Origin: Acidobacteriota bacterium
Lineage (GTDB): Bacteria > Acidobacteriota > Thermoanaerobaculia > Thermoanaerobaculales > Thermoanaerobaculaceae
Length of the DNA: 38,275 nt
Assembly: GCA_004298115.1 (NCBI GenBank)
Contig: SCRJ01000200.1
Location: forward strand, 1-38,275
Direction: 5' to 3'
Positions 15,263 to 23,489 of this stretch are shown piece by piece (the first letter of the stretch is position 1; each line of letters starts with the position of its first letter). Position numbers and translations under genes: made by a program. Under the pieces are notes generated by a model, which saw nothing but the letters and a program-made list of their open reading frames with translations, searched no databases and was not told the origin of the DNA.

Positions 15263-15293
15263 GGCGGCTCACGGGGACGATTGATGGTTTCAT
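15255..15293 (-). CDS. Possible 12-residue upstream ORF (leader peptide)
   Basis: An ATG at 15293 opens a 12-codon frame reading MKPSIVPVSRHA. Its TGA (15257-15255) lies just inside the methyltransferase gene, overlapping its ATG start by 8 nt. A -10-like TACACT ends 6 nt before this ATG, the same geometry as other putative leaderless genes in the window. Translation of the leader could then deliver ribosomes to the methyltransferase start, which has no good Shine-Dalgarno of its own. No -35 is visible and the peptide has no recognisable motif, so this stays tentative. Confidence 0.35.
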   Translation of the reverse strand: MKPSIVPVSRHA

Positions 15294-15299
15294 CCGATC

Positions 15300-15305
15300 A
15301 GTGTA
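15300..15305 (-). promoter_or_regulatory. Putative -10 element TACACT for the methyltransferase/eRF1-like operon
   Basis: TACACT on the minus strand lies 6 nt before the upstream ATG at 15293 and 37 nt before the methyltransferase start. It is the best -10 match in the gap. Confidence 0.4.
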
Positions 15306-15339
15306 CCCGCCGGCGCCGCTTCGCGCCCCCGCGCCGCGC

Positions 15340-15366
15340 TTGACACGCCGCCGGCTGGTGTAGAAT
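15340..15366 (+). promoter_or_regulatory. Sigma70-type promoter TTGACA-N15-TAGAAT
   Basis: A perfect -35 TTGACA (15340-15345) and a five-of-six -10 TAGAAT (15361-15366) face the secreted-protein gene at 15446. The 15-nt spacer is short. The predicted leader is about 73 nt and includes an AGGGGGGAAG Shine-Dalgarno. Confidence 0.65.
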
Positions 15367-15445
15367 CACGCCACGTTCAGGCGTTTTGGCATGGATCGGG
15401 TTTCGCCGTTGCAGTGAAGACGCCAACTCAAGGGGGGAAGATACG

Positions 15446-16159
15446 ATGGCGAAGGGCCGCGCACTTTTCGTTCTTGCACTGCTGGCTGTGGCCGTGCCCG
15501 GGCTCTGCTTCGACGGACCCGACCCGCGCACCGCTGCGGGACAGCTTGCCGCCTGCGGCGGGGCCGCGAACTGGCAGGCGCTGGGGTACCTCGAGTTCAC
15601 CGTCAAGATCACGGGCTCGGCCGGCGCCCAGGGGCCGTTCCTGTACCGCTGGGACCGGCGTGACGGGTACCTCCGCCTGAGCGGCCCGACCCCGGCCGGG
15701 GACAAGGCGGACATCGCCATCGACCTCGGGTCGAAGACCGGCGGCGCGTGGGCGAACGGCAAGCAGCTGTCGGGGGCGAAGCTGGGCGAGACCATCAACT
15801 GGGCGTTGCAGAGGTTCGGGGAGGACACGCTGTGGCTGACGTTCCCGCTCGACTGGGGGATGGCCGGCGTGAAGGTGAAGCCGCTGCCCGACGTCGCCGG
15901 GGATGGCGGTGCGACGGCGCCGGCCGTGGACGTACAGTCGGCGGTGGGCGACTGGACGGTGACGCTCGATCCCGCGACCGGGCGGGTGGCGAAGACCGTC
16001 CTGGCGCGCAAGAGCGGCACCCTGACCGTGACGTGGAGCGACTGGCAGGCGCACGGGGGCGTCTTCTTCGCCCACAAACGGGTGATCGCGGAGACCGGCG
16101 AGACCGTCGATGTCGAGGTGTTGCAGGCGTTGGCGCAGGCGCCGGCGGGCGCCTTCTGA
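15446..16159 (+). CDS. Secreted protein of unknown function (possible LolA-like fold)
   Basis: 237 residues with a signal peptide (MAKGRALFVLALLAVAVPG, cleavage before FDGPDP). The mature part alternates strands with Trp/Tyr-rich turns: ALGYLEFTVKITGSAG, FLYRWDRRDGYLRLSGP, DIAIDLGSKTGGAWANGK, and late VGDWTVTLDPATGRV, LTVTWSDWQAHGGVFFAHKRVI. The series of antiparallel strands and 'W..dG..r' pattern resembles LolA/outer-membrane lipoprotein-sorting-like proteins, but no family is certain. It has its own promoter and a good Shine-Dalgarno. Location should be periplasm; no partner gene is adjacent. Confidence 0.78.
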   Translation: MAKGRALFVLALLAVAVPGLCFDGPDPRTAAGQLAACGGAANWQALGYLEFTVKITGSAGAQGPFLYRWDRRDGYLRLSGPTPAGDKADIAIDLGSKTGGAWANGKQLSGAKLGETINWALQRFGEDTLWLTFPLDWGMAGVKVKPLPDVAGDGGATAPAVDVQSAVGDWTVTLDPATGRVAKTVLARKSGTLTVTWSDWQAHGGVFFAHKRVIAETGETVDVEVLQALAQAPAGAF

Positions 16160-16227
16160 CGCTGTCCCGGCCCGGTCGGTCGGCGCGCGGCGCCCGCTCC
16201 GACGCGGGCGCCGCGGCGCGTCCGGCC

Positions 16228-16256
16228 TTGCGGGCGGCGCCGCGCGCGTCTACGAT
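16228..16256 (+). promoter_or_regulatory. Promoter of rnd: TTGCGG-N17-TACGAT, leaderless geometry
   Basis: A weak -35 TTGCGG (16228-16233) and TACGAT (16251-16256) are 17 nt apart. The -10 ends 9 nt before the rnd ATG, and no Shine-Dalgarno lies between. Confidence 0.5.
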
Positions 16257-16265
16257 CGGTCCGCG

Positions 16266-17435
16266 ATGGAACTCCCCCCGCTGAACCCGGAGCTGGTCAC
16301 CGACGCGGACGCCGTGCGCCGGGTGTGCCGCCGCGCCGCGGCGGTCGGGACGGTGGCGCTCGACACCGAGTCGGACTCGCTGCACTCCTACCACCACAAG
16401 GTCTGCCTGATCCAGCTCTCGTTCAACGGGGAGCACGCGGTCCTCGACCCGCTCGCGATCGGCCGCGACGGGTTGCAGCCGCTGGCCGAGGTGCTCGCCG
16501 ACCCCGGCGTGCTGAAGCTGATGCACGGCGCCGACTACGACCTGCGGGTGCTGGACCGAGACCTCGGCGCCCGGGTCGTGCACCTCGTCGACACGCAACT
16601 GGCGGCGCAGCTCCTCGGGGAGCCGCAGACCGGTCTGGCGGCGCTGGTCGAACGCGAGGCCGGGGTCACGCTGGACAAGAGGTACCAGCGGGCGGACTGG
16701 GGCGCGCGGCCGCTGCCGGCCGAGCTGCTGGCGTACGCGGCCGGGGACACCGCCTACCTCGAGCTGGTGCGGGCCCGACTGGCGGCGCGGCTGGACGACC
16801 TCGGCCGCGGCGCCTGGTGGGCCGAGGAGTGCGGGGCGCTGGAAGCGGTGCGCTGGGAGGCGCCGGTCCCCGATCCCCTCGCGTTCGAGCGGATCAAGGG
16901 CGCGAAGAAGCTCGCGGGCGAGGCTCGCGACCGCATCGCGGCGCTGCACGCGTGGCGGGAAGGCGTGGCGTCGGCGGACGACGTGCCGCCGTTCAAGATC
17001 CTGCGCGGGGAGACGATGCTGGCGTTGGCCGTGGCGCCGCCGGCCGACCTGGAGGCGCTCGGCGCCACGCCCGGCGTCGGGCGCGGCACGGTCCGCCGGG
17101 CCGGGAAGGAGATCCTCCGGGTCCTCGCCTCGCCGCCGCCGCTGCCGCCGCGGGCGAAGGGGCCGCGCTTCGCCGTCGACCGGGAGCGCGAGGGTCGGGT
17201 GCAGAAGGCCCGCGAGGCCCGCGACCTCATCGCCAAGGAGCTCGCGATCGAGCCGGGCGTGCTGGCGCCACGGGCCGCTCTCGAGAAGGTCGTGGATGGC
17301 CGCCCGGCCGACGAGGTGGCGCTCGCCGAGTGTCTCGGCCGCCGGTGGCGGGCGTCGGTCCTCGCCCCGGCGCTGCTGCCCCTGGCGGCGGCGTGGCGGG
17401 AAGGGGCGCGCCGCCCGGATGCCGCTCCGGCGTGA
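16266..17435 (+). CDS. rnd: Ribonuclease D-like 3'-5' exoribonuclease
   Basis: 389 residues. The N-terminal DEDDy exonuclease domain shows ALDTESDSLHSYHHKVCLIQ (Asp and Glu of Exo I), KLMHGADYDLRVL (Asp of Exo II) and AYAAGDTAYLELV (Tyr/Asp-type Exo III). The middle has an HRDC domain (LAFERIKGAKKLAGEARDRIAALHAWRE, FKILRGETMLALA), followed by a second helical HRDC-like C-terminal region. RNase D trims tRNA 3' ends and other structured RNAs using two metal ions. ATG 16266 is preceded by a promoter ending 9 nt upstream and no Shine-Dalgarno. Its last 17 nt overlap the recO start, so the two are cotranscribed. Confidence 0.9.
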   Translation: MELPPLNPELVTDADAVRRVCRRAAAVGTVALDTESDSLHSYHHKVCLIQLSFNGEHAVLDPLAIGRDGLQPLAEVLADPGVLKLMHGADYDLRVLDRDLGARVVHLVDTQLAAQLLGEPQTGLAALVEREAGVTLDKRYQRADWGARPLPAELLAYAAGDTAYLELVRARLAARLDDLGRGAWWAEECGALEAVRWEAPVPDPLAFERIKGAKKLAGEARDRIAALHAWREGVASADDVPPFKILRGETMLALAVAPPADLEALGATPGVGRGTVRRAGKEILRVLASPPPLPPRAKGPRFAVDREREGRVQKAREARDLIAKELAIEPGVLAPRAALEKVVDGRPADEVALAECLGRRWRASVLAPALLPLAAAWREGARRPDAAPA

Positions 17436-18165
17436 CGAGGCGCTCGTCCTGGCCCGCTACCCGTTCCGGGAGCGGGACCTCGTCGTCGTGCTGCTCGGCC
17501 GTGCGGCGGGGCAGCTGCGGGTCGTCGCGCGGCGCGCCCGCTCGATGCGTGGCTCGCAGGCGACCGCGACCGAGCCGCTCGCCCACGTCCGGGTGAGCTA
17601 CTTCGAGCGCGCCGGTTCGGAGCTGGCGACGCTGGACGAAGCGGAGGTGATCCGCTCCGCGTTCGACCTGGCGAGCCGTCCTTCGGCGTGGGCGGCGGGG
17701 CAGGTGGTGGCGGAGCTGGCGCTGGTGTACTGCCAGCCCGGCCAGCGCAACGAGCCCGCGTTCCGCCTCGTCGAGCGCTGCGTGGCGTGCCTTCTGGGCG
17801 GGCACGAGCCGGCGGCGGTCGTGGGGTACGCGGAGTTGTGGTTCCTGCGCCTCGGCGGCGTGTTCCCGGAGCTGGACCGGTGCGGCGTCTGCGGCGCGGC
17901 CCTGCCGGCCGGGTCGCGCTGGTTCGACCGCGTCGAGAAGCGGTTCGTCTGCGCCGAGCACCGGCCCACGGGCGGCGCCTCGCGCATCTCGGCGGCCGGC
18001 GTGGTCTGGCTGCAGCGGGCGTCGCGCCTGCCGCTCGAGCAGGTCGGGGAGGCCCCGCCCGAGGACGTCGCGGGGTGGCTCGCAGCGCTGCGCGAGGGGT
18101 TCACCGAGCGCGAGGTGAAGTCGTGGCGCTACCTCCGCCTGCTGCTGAAGGAGGGCGGCGCGTAG
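17419..18165 (+). CDS. recO: DNA repair protein RecO
   Basis: 248 residues. The N-terminal OB-fold domain (EALVLARYPFRERDLVVVLLGRAAGQLRVVARRARS) matches RecO's 'LRxxxYxExDxxxxLxTxxxGxxxxxAxGARR'. The helical C-terminal region has a zinc-type cysteine set, CGVCGAALPAG and FVCAEH, found in many RecO proteins, and ends SWRYLRLLLKEGGA. RecO anneals SSB-coated DNA and, with RecR, loads RecA at gaps. Start ATG 17419 lies inside the end of rnd (17-nt overlap). This favours translational coupling, although a GGGCGCGCC stretch upstream is a poor Shine-Dalgarno. Confidence 0.88.
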   Translation: MPLRRDEALVLARYPFRERDLVVVLLGRAAGQLRVVARRARSMRGSQATATEPLAHVRVSYFERAGSELATLDEAEVIRSAFDLASRPSAWAAGQVVAELALVYCQPGQRNEPAFRLVERCVACLLGGHEPAAVVGYAELWFLRLGGVFPELDRCGVCGAALPAGSRWFDRVEKRFVCAEHRPTGGASRISAAGVVWLQRASRLPLEQVGEAPPEDVAGWLAALREGFTEREVKSWRYLRLLLKEGGA

Positions 18166-18198
18166 CGCCTTCGGCGCGTGCGCCGCCCGCGGCGCGGC

Positions 18199-18597
18199 TC
18201 AGGCCGGCACGGCCTTGTGGCCGTAGGCGATGACCCCGGCCTCGCCGTCCTGCTGGATGCGGCGGAACTCGAGCTTGACCGCCATCCCGGCCGCGACCTT
18301 CGCCGGGTCGACGTCGGCGATCTGGCAGGTGACGCGCACGCCGTCCGCCAGCTCGATGACCGCGAGCGCGTACGGCACCTCGTGCCGGTGGCTCGGCGGG
18401 CCGACGTGGATCACCGTCCACGTCAGCACCTTGCCCTCGGGTTTGAGGGTGACCGGCGCGAACTTTCGCCCGCGGCACGCGGGGCAGACCAGACGGGGAG
18501 GGAACGCAATCGCCCCGCACGCCTCGCAGCGCGCCGCCTCGAGGCGGTAGCGGGCGGGGTACTCGCGCGCCGTGCGCGCCGGGTTGAGCGTGCTCAT
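18199..18597 (-). CDS. DUF35 zinc-ribbon/OB-fold protein of the thiolase-HMG-CoA synthase complex
   Basis: 132 residues. The N-terminal rubredoxin-like zinc ribbon has four cysteines (24, 27, 38, 41) in CEACGAIAFPPRLVCPACRG. An OB fold follows (GKVLTWTVIHVGPP, PYALAVIELADGVRVTCQIADVD, GMAVKLEFR). DUF35 proteins bind CoA and, in archaea, bridge acetoacetyl-CoA thiolase and HMG-CoA synthase so that the unfavourable thiolase product passes directly to the synthase. Its ATG overlaps the thiolase stop (ATGA). It is last in the operon HMG-CoA synthase - thiolase - DUF35. The family assignment is firm; the complex is inferred from gene order. Confidence 0.92.
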   Translation of the reverse strand: MSTLNPARTAREYPARYRLEAARCEACGAIAFPPRLVCPACRGRKFAPVTLKPEGKVLTWTVIHVGPPSHRHEVPYALAVIELADGVRVTCQIADVDPAKVAAGMAVKLEFRRIQQDGEAGVIAYGHKAVPA

Positions 18598-19757
18598 GAG
18601 ACCACCTCCAGGATGTGGACGACGGTCGAGGCCCCGGTCCCGCCCATGTTCTGGGTGAGGCCGACCCGGGCGGCCGGGACCTGGCGCTTGCCGGCCGCGC
18701 CGCGGAGCTGGTTGGCGATCTCGACGGCCTGGGCCACGCCGGTGGCGCCCACCGGATGCCCCTTCGACTTGAGGCCGCCCGACGGGTTGACGGGCAGCGC
18801 CCCGCCGAGGGCGGTGCGCCCCGACTCCGCCTGACGCCCGCCCTCGCCGGCGGGGCACAGGCCGAGCGCCTCGAGCACGATGATCTCGGCGATCGTGAAG
18901 CAGTCGTGGACCTCGGCGACGTGCACGTCGGCCGGGGTCTTGCCGGCCATCGCGAAGGCGCGCTGGGCGGCGGCCGTCGTCGCCGGGAGCGTGGTCATGT
19001 CCGAGCGCGACTGCAGTGCCATGTGGTCCGAGGCCTGGCCGACGCCGGCGATGCGGATGATCGGCCGGCCGTGGGCGAGCGTGCGCGCGGTGGCCATGTC
19101 CGCGAGGACGACCGCCGCGGCGCCGTCGGTGATCGGGGAGCAGTCGAGGATGTTGAGCGGATCGGCGACCTTCGCGGAGGAGAGGACGTCCTTGACCGTG
19201 ATCTGCTGGCGGAACTGGGCGTGCGGGTTGAGCGAGCCGTGGCGGTGGTTCTTCACCGCCACCATGGCGAGCTGCTCGCGCGTCGTGCCCCAGCGCGCCA
19301 TGTGCGCCCGCGCCATCATCGCGTAGAGGGCGGGGAAGGTGGCGCCGGGGAAGACCTCGAGCTCGGCGTCGGCGGCCGCGGCGAGGGCCGCGGTGCATTC
19401 GTCGCCGGAGACGTCGGTCATCTTCTCCACACCGGTCGCAAGGACGATGTCGGCGAGGCCCGAGGCGATCTCGGCGAAGGCGGTGCGCAGCGAGACGCCG
19501 CCGGACGCGCACGCCGACTCGACCCGCGTCGCGGGGACCCCGGCCATTCCGAGCTCGCCGGCGAGCAGGCCGCCGAGGTGCTCCTGGCCGACGAACAGGC
19601 CGGGCGCCATGCTGCCGACCGTGATCGCGTCCACGCGGTCGATGCCGGCGTCGTCGAGGGCGGCGAGCGCCGCCTCGGTCCACAACGTCCGCAGCGACGC
19701 GTCCCACACCTCGCCCCACCGCGAGAGCCCGATTCCAACGATTGCCACGTCGCGCAT
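18594..19757 (-). CDS. Thiolase (archaeal acetoacetyl-CoA thiolase / SCP2-like)
   Basis: 387 residues. Nucleophilic Cys83 lies in VESACASGG. His284 and Cys286 lie in EVHDCFTIAE, the HDCF motif that replaces the NEAF loop in SCP2-type and archaeal thiolases. His334 lies in GGLKSKGHPVGATG. Such enzymes condense two acetyl-CoA to acetoacetyl-CoA or cleave 3-ketoacyl-CoA. Placement between an archaeal-type HMG-CoA synthase and DUF35 argues for condensation and channelling. ATG 19757 has GGGAGAAG 3-5 nt upstream. It begins 12 nt after the synthase stop and overlaps DUF35 by 4 nt. A degradative or other-substrate thiolase remains possible. Confidence 0.92.
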   Translation of the reverse strand: MRDVAIVGIGLSRWGEVWDASLRTLWTEAALAALDDAGIDRVDAITVGSMAPGLFVGQEHLGGLLAGELGMAGVPATRVESACASGGVSLRTAFAEIASGLADIVLATGVEKMTDVSGDECTAALAAAADAELEVFPGATFPALYAMMARAHMARWGTTREQLAMVAVKNHRHGSLNPHAQFRQQITVKDVLSSAKVADPLNILDCSPITDGAAAVVLADMATARTLAHGRPIIRIAGVGQASDHMALQSRSDMTTLPATTAAAQRAFAMAGKTPADVHVAEVHDCFTIAEIIVLEALGLCPAGEGGRQAESGRTALGGALPVNPSGGLKSKGHPVGATGVAQAVEIANQLRGAAGKRQVPAARVGLTQNMGGTGASTVVHILEVVS

Positions 19758-19768
19758 GGCTTCTCCCT

Positions 19769-20818
19769 TCACTCGCCCATGCGGATCTTGCCGCGGAGTT
19801 TGGCGTAAGCGCCGTAGCTGAGGTAGATCTTGTTGTCGTCGAGCTGCTCGCGGGTGTGCGGCGCGGCGTCGCGCACCGCGTCGATGCGGTCGGTGACGGT
19901 CCACACGAACCCGTCGGAGCCGGCGCCGGAGCCGTAGGAGACCATGAAGATGCGGTCGCCCGGGCGGGCCTTGTCGAGGATCGCGGTCAGGCCCATCGGG
20001 GACGCGCCGGAGTAGGTGTTCCCCAGCCACGGCGAGAGCCAACCGGTCTCGAGCTGCTGCTGCGTGAAGCCGAGCTGCTTGCCGGCGCGCATCGGAAACT
20101 TGCCGTTCGGTTGGTGGAAGACGGCGTACGCGAAGTCCTTCGGCTGCAGCCCCGTCTTCTCCAGCAGCATGCGCGCGGCGCCGAACGTGGTCTTGAAGTA
20201 CGCCGGTTCGCCGGTGAAGCGGCCGGCGTGGCGCGGGTAGTGCATGTACTCCCGGCGCCAGAAGTCCGGCGTGTCGGTCATGAAGGAGACCTGGGCGTCC
20301 ATCGTGGCGACGACGTCGGAGGCGCCGAAGATGAACGCCGCGGCGCCGGCGGCGGCGGAGTACTCGAGGGCGTCGCCGGGCGCCCCCTGCGAGGTGTCGG
20401 CGCCGACGGCGAGGGCGTGGCTGACCTCGCCGGACTTCACCAGCGCGGCGGCGAGGAACATCCCCTCGCTGCCGGCCTTGCAGGCGAACTCGAGGTCGGC
20501 GCAGTGCACCGCCGGGGTGGCGCCGAGCGCCTCCGCGACCACGGTCCCGGAGGGCTTCACGGCGTAGGGGTGCGATTCCGAGCCGACGTAGACCGCCCCG
20601 ATCGAGAGCGGGTCGATCCCCGCCCGGACGAGCGCCCGCCGCGCGGCCGTGACCGACATGGTGATGGTGTCTTCGTCCGCCCCGGGGACCGACTTCTCGT
20701 GCAGCTCGAGGCCGCGCTCGTACGATGCGGCGTCCGCGCCCCAGACCGCTGCGATCTCTCCGAGACGGATGCGGCGCCTCGGGATGTAGGCGCCATAGCC
20801 GACGATGCCGACGCTCAT
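19769..20818 (-). CDS. Hydroxymethylglutaryl-CoA synthase, archaeal type
   Basis: 349 residues, shorter than eukaryotic HMG-CoA synthase and matching the archaeal form. The N-terminus MSVGIVGYGAYIPRRRI is typical. Key residues are Glu81 (GSESHPYAVKPS), the acyl-accepting Cys113 (CADLEFACKAGSEGM) and His235 (FHQPNGKFP), with a C-terminal SYGSGAGSDGF. The enzyme makes HMG-CoA from acetyl-CoA and acetoacetyl-CoA, a mevalonate-pathway step. A GGGGAGG Shine-Dalgarno precedes ATG 20818. It is the first gene of the three-gene operon. No HMG-CoA reductase or lyase is in the window, so whether the product feeds isoprenoid synthesis or leucine/terpene breakdown is open. Confidence 0.93.
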   Translation of the reverse strand: MSVGIVGYGAYIPRRRIRLGEIAAVWGADAASYERGLELHEKSVPGADEDTITMSVTAARRALVRAGIDPLSIGAVYVGSESHPYAVKPSGTVVAEALGATPAVHCADLEFACKAGSEGMFLAAALVKSGEVSHALAVGADTSQGAPGDALEYSAAAGAAAFIFGASDVVATMDAQVSFMTDTPDFWRREYMHYPRHAGRFTGEPAYFKTTFGAARMLLEKTGLQPKDFAYAVFHQPNGKFPMRAGKQLGFTQQQLETGWLSPWLGNTYSGASPMGLTAILDKARPGDRIFMVSYGSGAGSDGFVWTVTDRIDAVRDAAPHTREQLDDNKIYLSYGAYAKLRGKIRMGE

Positions 20819-20917
20819 TGTGGCCTCCCCATGACGGTGGACAACAGGATGTCCGCGATCGAGCAACCCGGCGACGTTACCTCATCGCCGGCGGTCGCCG
20901 CAAGGGGCGGAACGGGC

Positions 20918-20923
20918 TAGACT
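20918..20923 (+). promoter_or_regulatory. Putative -10 element TAGACT of the AtuA-like gene
   Basis: TAGACT ends 19 nt before the ATG at 20943, leaving room for the GGGGGAGGGG Shine-Dalgarno. No clear -35 is seen. The 124-nt gap is shared with the divergent HMG-CoA synthase operon. Confidence 0.45.
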
Positions 20924-20942
20924 GGCGGCGCGGGGGAGGGGC

Positions 20943-22313
20943 ATGAACACGCGCGTTCGCATCGGCAACGGCCAGGGTTTCTGGGGGGACAGCATCGACG
21001 CCCCGCTCGAGCTACTCACCCGCGGGCCGCTCGACTACCTCGGGCTCGACTACCTGGCCGAGGTCACCCTCTCGATCATGATGCGCCAGCGCCTGCGCGA
21101 CCCGCACAAGGGGTTCGCCGCCGACTTCATCACCCTGCTGCGTCGGGCGCTGCCGGTCATCGTCGAGCGCGGCGTCAAGGTGGTGACGAACGCCGGCGGA
21201 CTCAACCCGGCCGGGTGCCGCGACGAGGTGCTGCGCGTCGCCCGCCAACTCGGGATCACCGGGCTGCGGGTTGGGGTGGTGGAAGGCGACGACCTCCTCC
21301 CGCACGTGGACGAGCTGCTCGCCGCCGGGTGCCGCCTCGAGCACATGGAGACCAAACGCCCGCTCGTGAACGAGCGCGCCAAGGTCCTCTCGGTCAACGC
21401 CTACCTGGGCGCGCGGCCGGTCGCCGCGGCGCTCGGCGAGGGCGCCCAGATCGTGCTCGCCGGCCGGATCACCGACACCTCCCTGGCGCTCGGCCCGCTG
21501 GTGCACGAGTTCGGCTGGGCCGAGGACGCCTGGGACCTGCTCGCCGCGGGCACCATCGCCGGCCACCTCATCGAGTGCGGCGCCCAGGCCACCGGCGGCA
21601 ACTTCACGCGCTGGTGGGAGGTCCCCGACCTCTGGGACGTGGGCTATCCGGTGCTGGAGTGCGCCCCGGACGGAACCTTCGTCGTCACCAAGCACGCCGG
21701 CACCGGCGGCCTCGTGAGCACGAGCACGGTGGCCGAGCAGCTCGTCTACGAGATGGGCGACCCGCGCGCGTACATCACCCCCGACTGCGTCGCCGATTTC
21801 TCCTCGGTCCGGCTCGCGGCGGACGGCGAGAATCGGGTGCGGGTGAGCGGCGTCCGGGGCGGGCCGAAGACCGAGTACTACAAGGTGTCGGCGTCGTACC
21901 GGGCGGGGTGGAAGGCGTCCGGCCACCTCACCGTTTCCGGCCCGCGCGCGGTGGACAAGGCCCGCCTCGCCGCGGAGATCGTCTGGAAGCGCCTCGCCCG
22001 CGCCGGCGTCCGCTTCCCGGACGAGGACCGCGTCACCGAGCTGCTCGGCACCGGCGCGTGCCACCCCGGGCTGGGCGACGCCTCCACCGACCCGCCGGAG
22101 GTGGTCCTCCACCTCGCGGTGCGCTCCGAGGACCGCACGGCCGTGACGCGGTTCGGCTACGAGCTGGCGCCGCTCGTCACCTCCGGCCCGCCCGGCGTCA
22201 CCGGCTTCGCCGGCGGCCGCCCCAAGGCGCAGGAGATCGTGGCCTACTGGCCGGCGCTGGTGCGGAAGTCCCTCGTGGACCCGCACGTCCGGGTCACCGT
22301 CGAGTCCGCGTAG
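20943..22313 (+). CDS. AtuA-like acyclic terpene utilization family protein (DUF1446)
   Basis: 456 residues, cytosolic. The N-terminus RVRIGNGQGFWGDSIDAPLELL and the segments LDYLAEVTLSIMM, VVTNAGGLNPAGC, LAGRITDTSLALGPL, HLIECGAQATGGNF and HAGTGGLVSTSTVAEQLVYE are characteristic of the AtuA/DUF1446 family. AtuA is required for citronellol/geraniol (acyclic terpene) catabolism in pseudomonads, but its reaction is not established, and many homologues occur outside that pathway. No adjacent AtuB-H genes are seen. Divergence from the HMG-CoA synthase operon suggests a link to branched C5/C6 acyl-CoA metabolism; this is inference. Shine-Dalgarno GGGGAGGGG supports ATG 20943. Confidence 0.88.
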   Translation: MNTRVRIGNGQGFWGDSIDAPLELLTRGPLDYLGLDYLAEVTLSIMMRQRLRDPHKGFAADFITLLRRALPVIVERGVKVVTNAGGLNPAGCRDEVLRVARQLGITGLRVGVVEGDDLLPHVDELLAAGCRLEHMETKRPLVNERAKVLSVNAYLGARPVAAALGEGAQIVLAGRITDTSLALGPLVHEFGWAEDAWDLLAAGTIAGHLIECGAQATGGNFTRWWEVPDLWDVGYPVLECAPDGTFVVTKHAGTGGLVSTSTVAEQLVYEMGDPRAYITPDCVADFSSVRLAADGENRVRVSGVRGGPKTEYYKVSASYRAGWKASGHLTVSGPRAVDKARLAAEIVWKRLARAGVRFPDEDRVTELLGTGACHPGLGDASTDPPEVVLHLAVRSEDRTAVTRFGYELAPLVTSGPPGVTGFAGGRPKAQEIVAYWPALVRKSLVDPHVRVTVESA

Positions 22314-22348
22314 CCTGTTCCGCGGCTGGCTCCTCCCATCGCCCTCTC

Positions 22349-22392
22349 GTGTCATCGGGAGCCCCGCCGTCCGGAGGGCGGAGCCGTCTCTC
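22349..22392. repeat. Palindromic intergenic repeat, degenerate copy
   Basis: Starts GTCATCGGGAGCCCCGCC and ends GGCGGAGCCGTCTCTC. It has the same plan as the better copy 5 nt downstream and can form a hairpin from CCGCC/GGCGG. Confidence 0.55.
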
Positions 22393-22396
22393 CCTT

Positions 22397-22440
22397 GTCG
22401 TCATTGCGAGCCCCGCCGGGGCGGGGCGACGCAATCTCGA
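22397..22440. repeat. Palindromic REP-like repeat (GTCATTGCGAG...GCAATCTCG)
   Basis: Outer ATTGC/GCAAT arms surround a perfect 8-bp stem GCCCCGCC/GGCGGGGC (22410-22427). This matches the widespread bacterial intergenic 'TCATTGCGAGC...GCAATCTC' palindromes. It lies between the AtuA-like gene and glyQ and might also act as a terminator for the former. Confidence 0.7.
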
Positions 22441-22496
22441 GGTCACCCGAGCGGCCCCTCTGAACCCAACGTCGCGCCACCTCGGTCGCCTTGTGG

Positions 22497-22502
22497 TATG
22501 CT
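22497..22502 (+). promoter_or_regulatory. Putative -10 element TATGCT of glyQ
   Basis: TATGCT lies 42 nt before the glyQ start. No obvious -35; the predicted leader is about 35 nt and contains GAGGTG. Confidence 0.4.
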
Positions 22503-22544
22503 CCGCCTCCGCGGCCGCAGCCTGGGCCGCATGAGGTGTTTCTC

Positions 22545-23485
<941 letters not shown>

Positions 23486-23489
<4 letters not shown>

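Noticed and set aside
21012-22355. A 447-codon minus-strand frame opposite the AtuA-like gene
   Set aside because: No recognisable motif and base composition typical of antisense shadows in GC-rich DNA.
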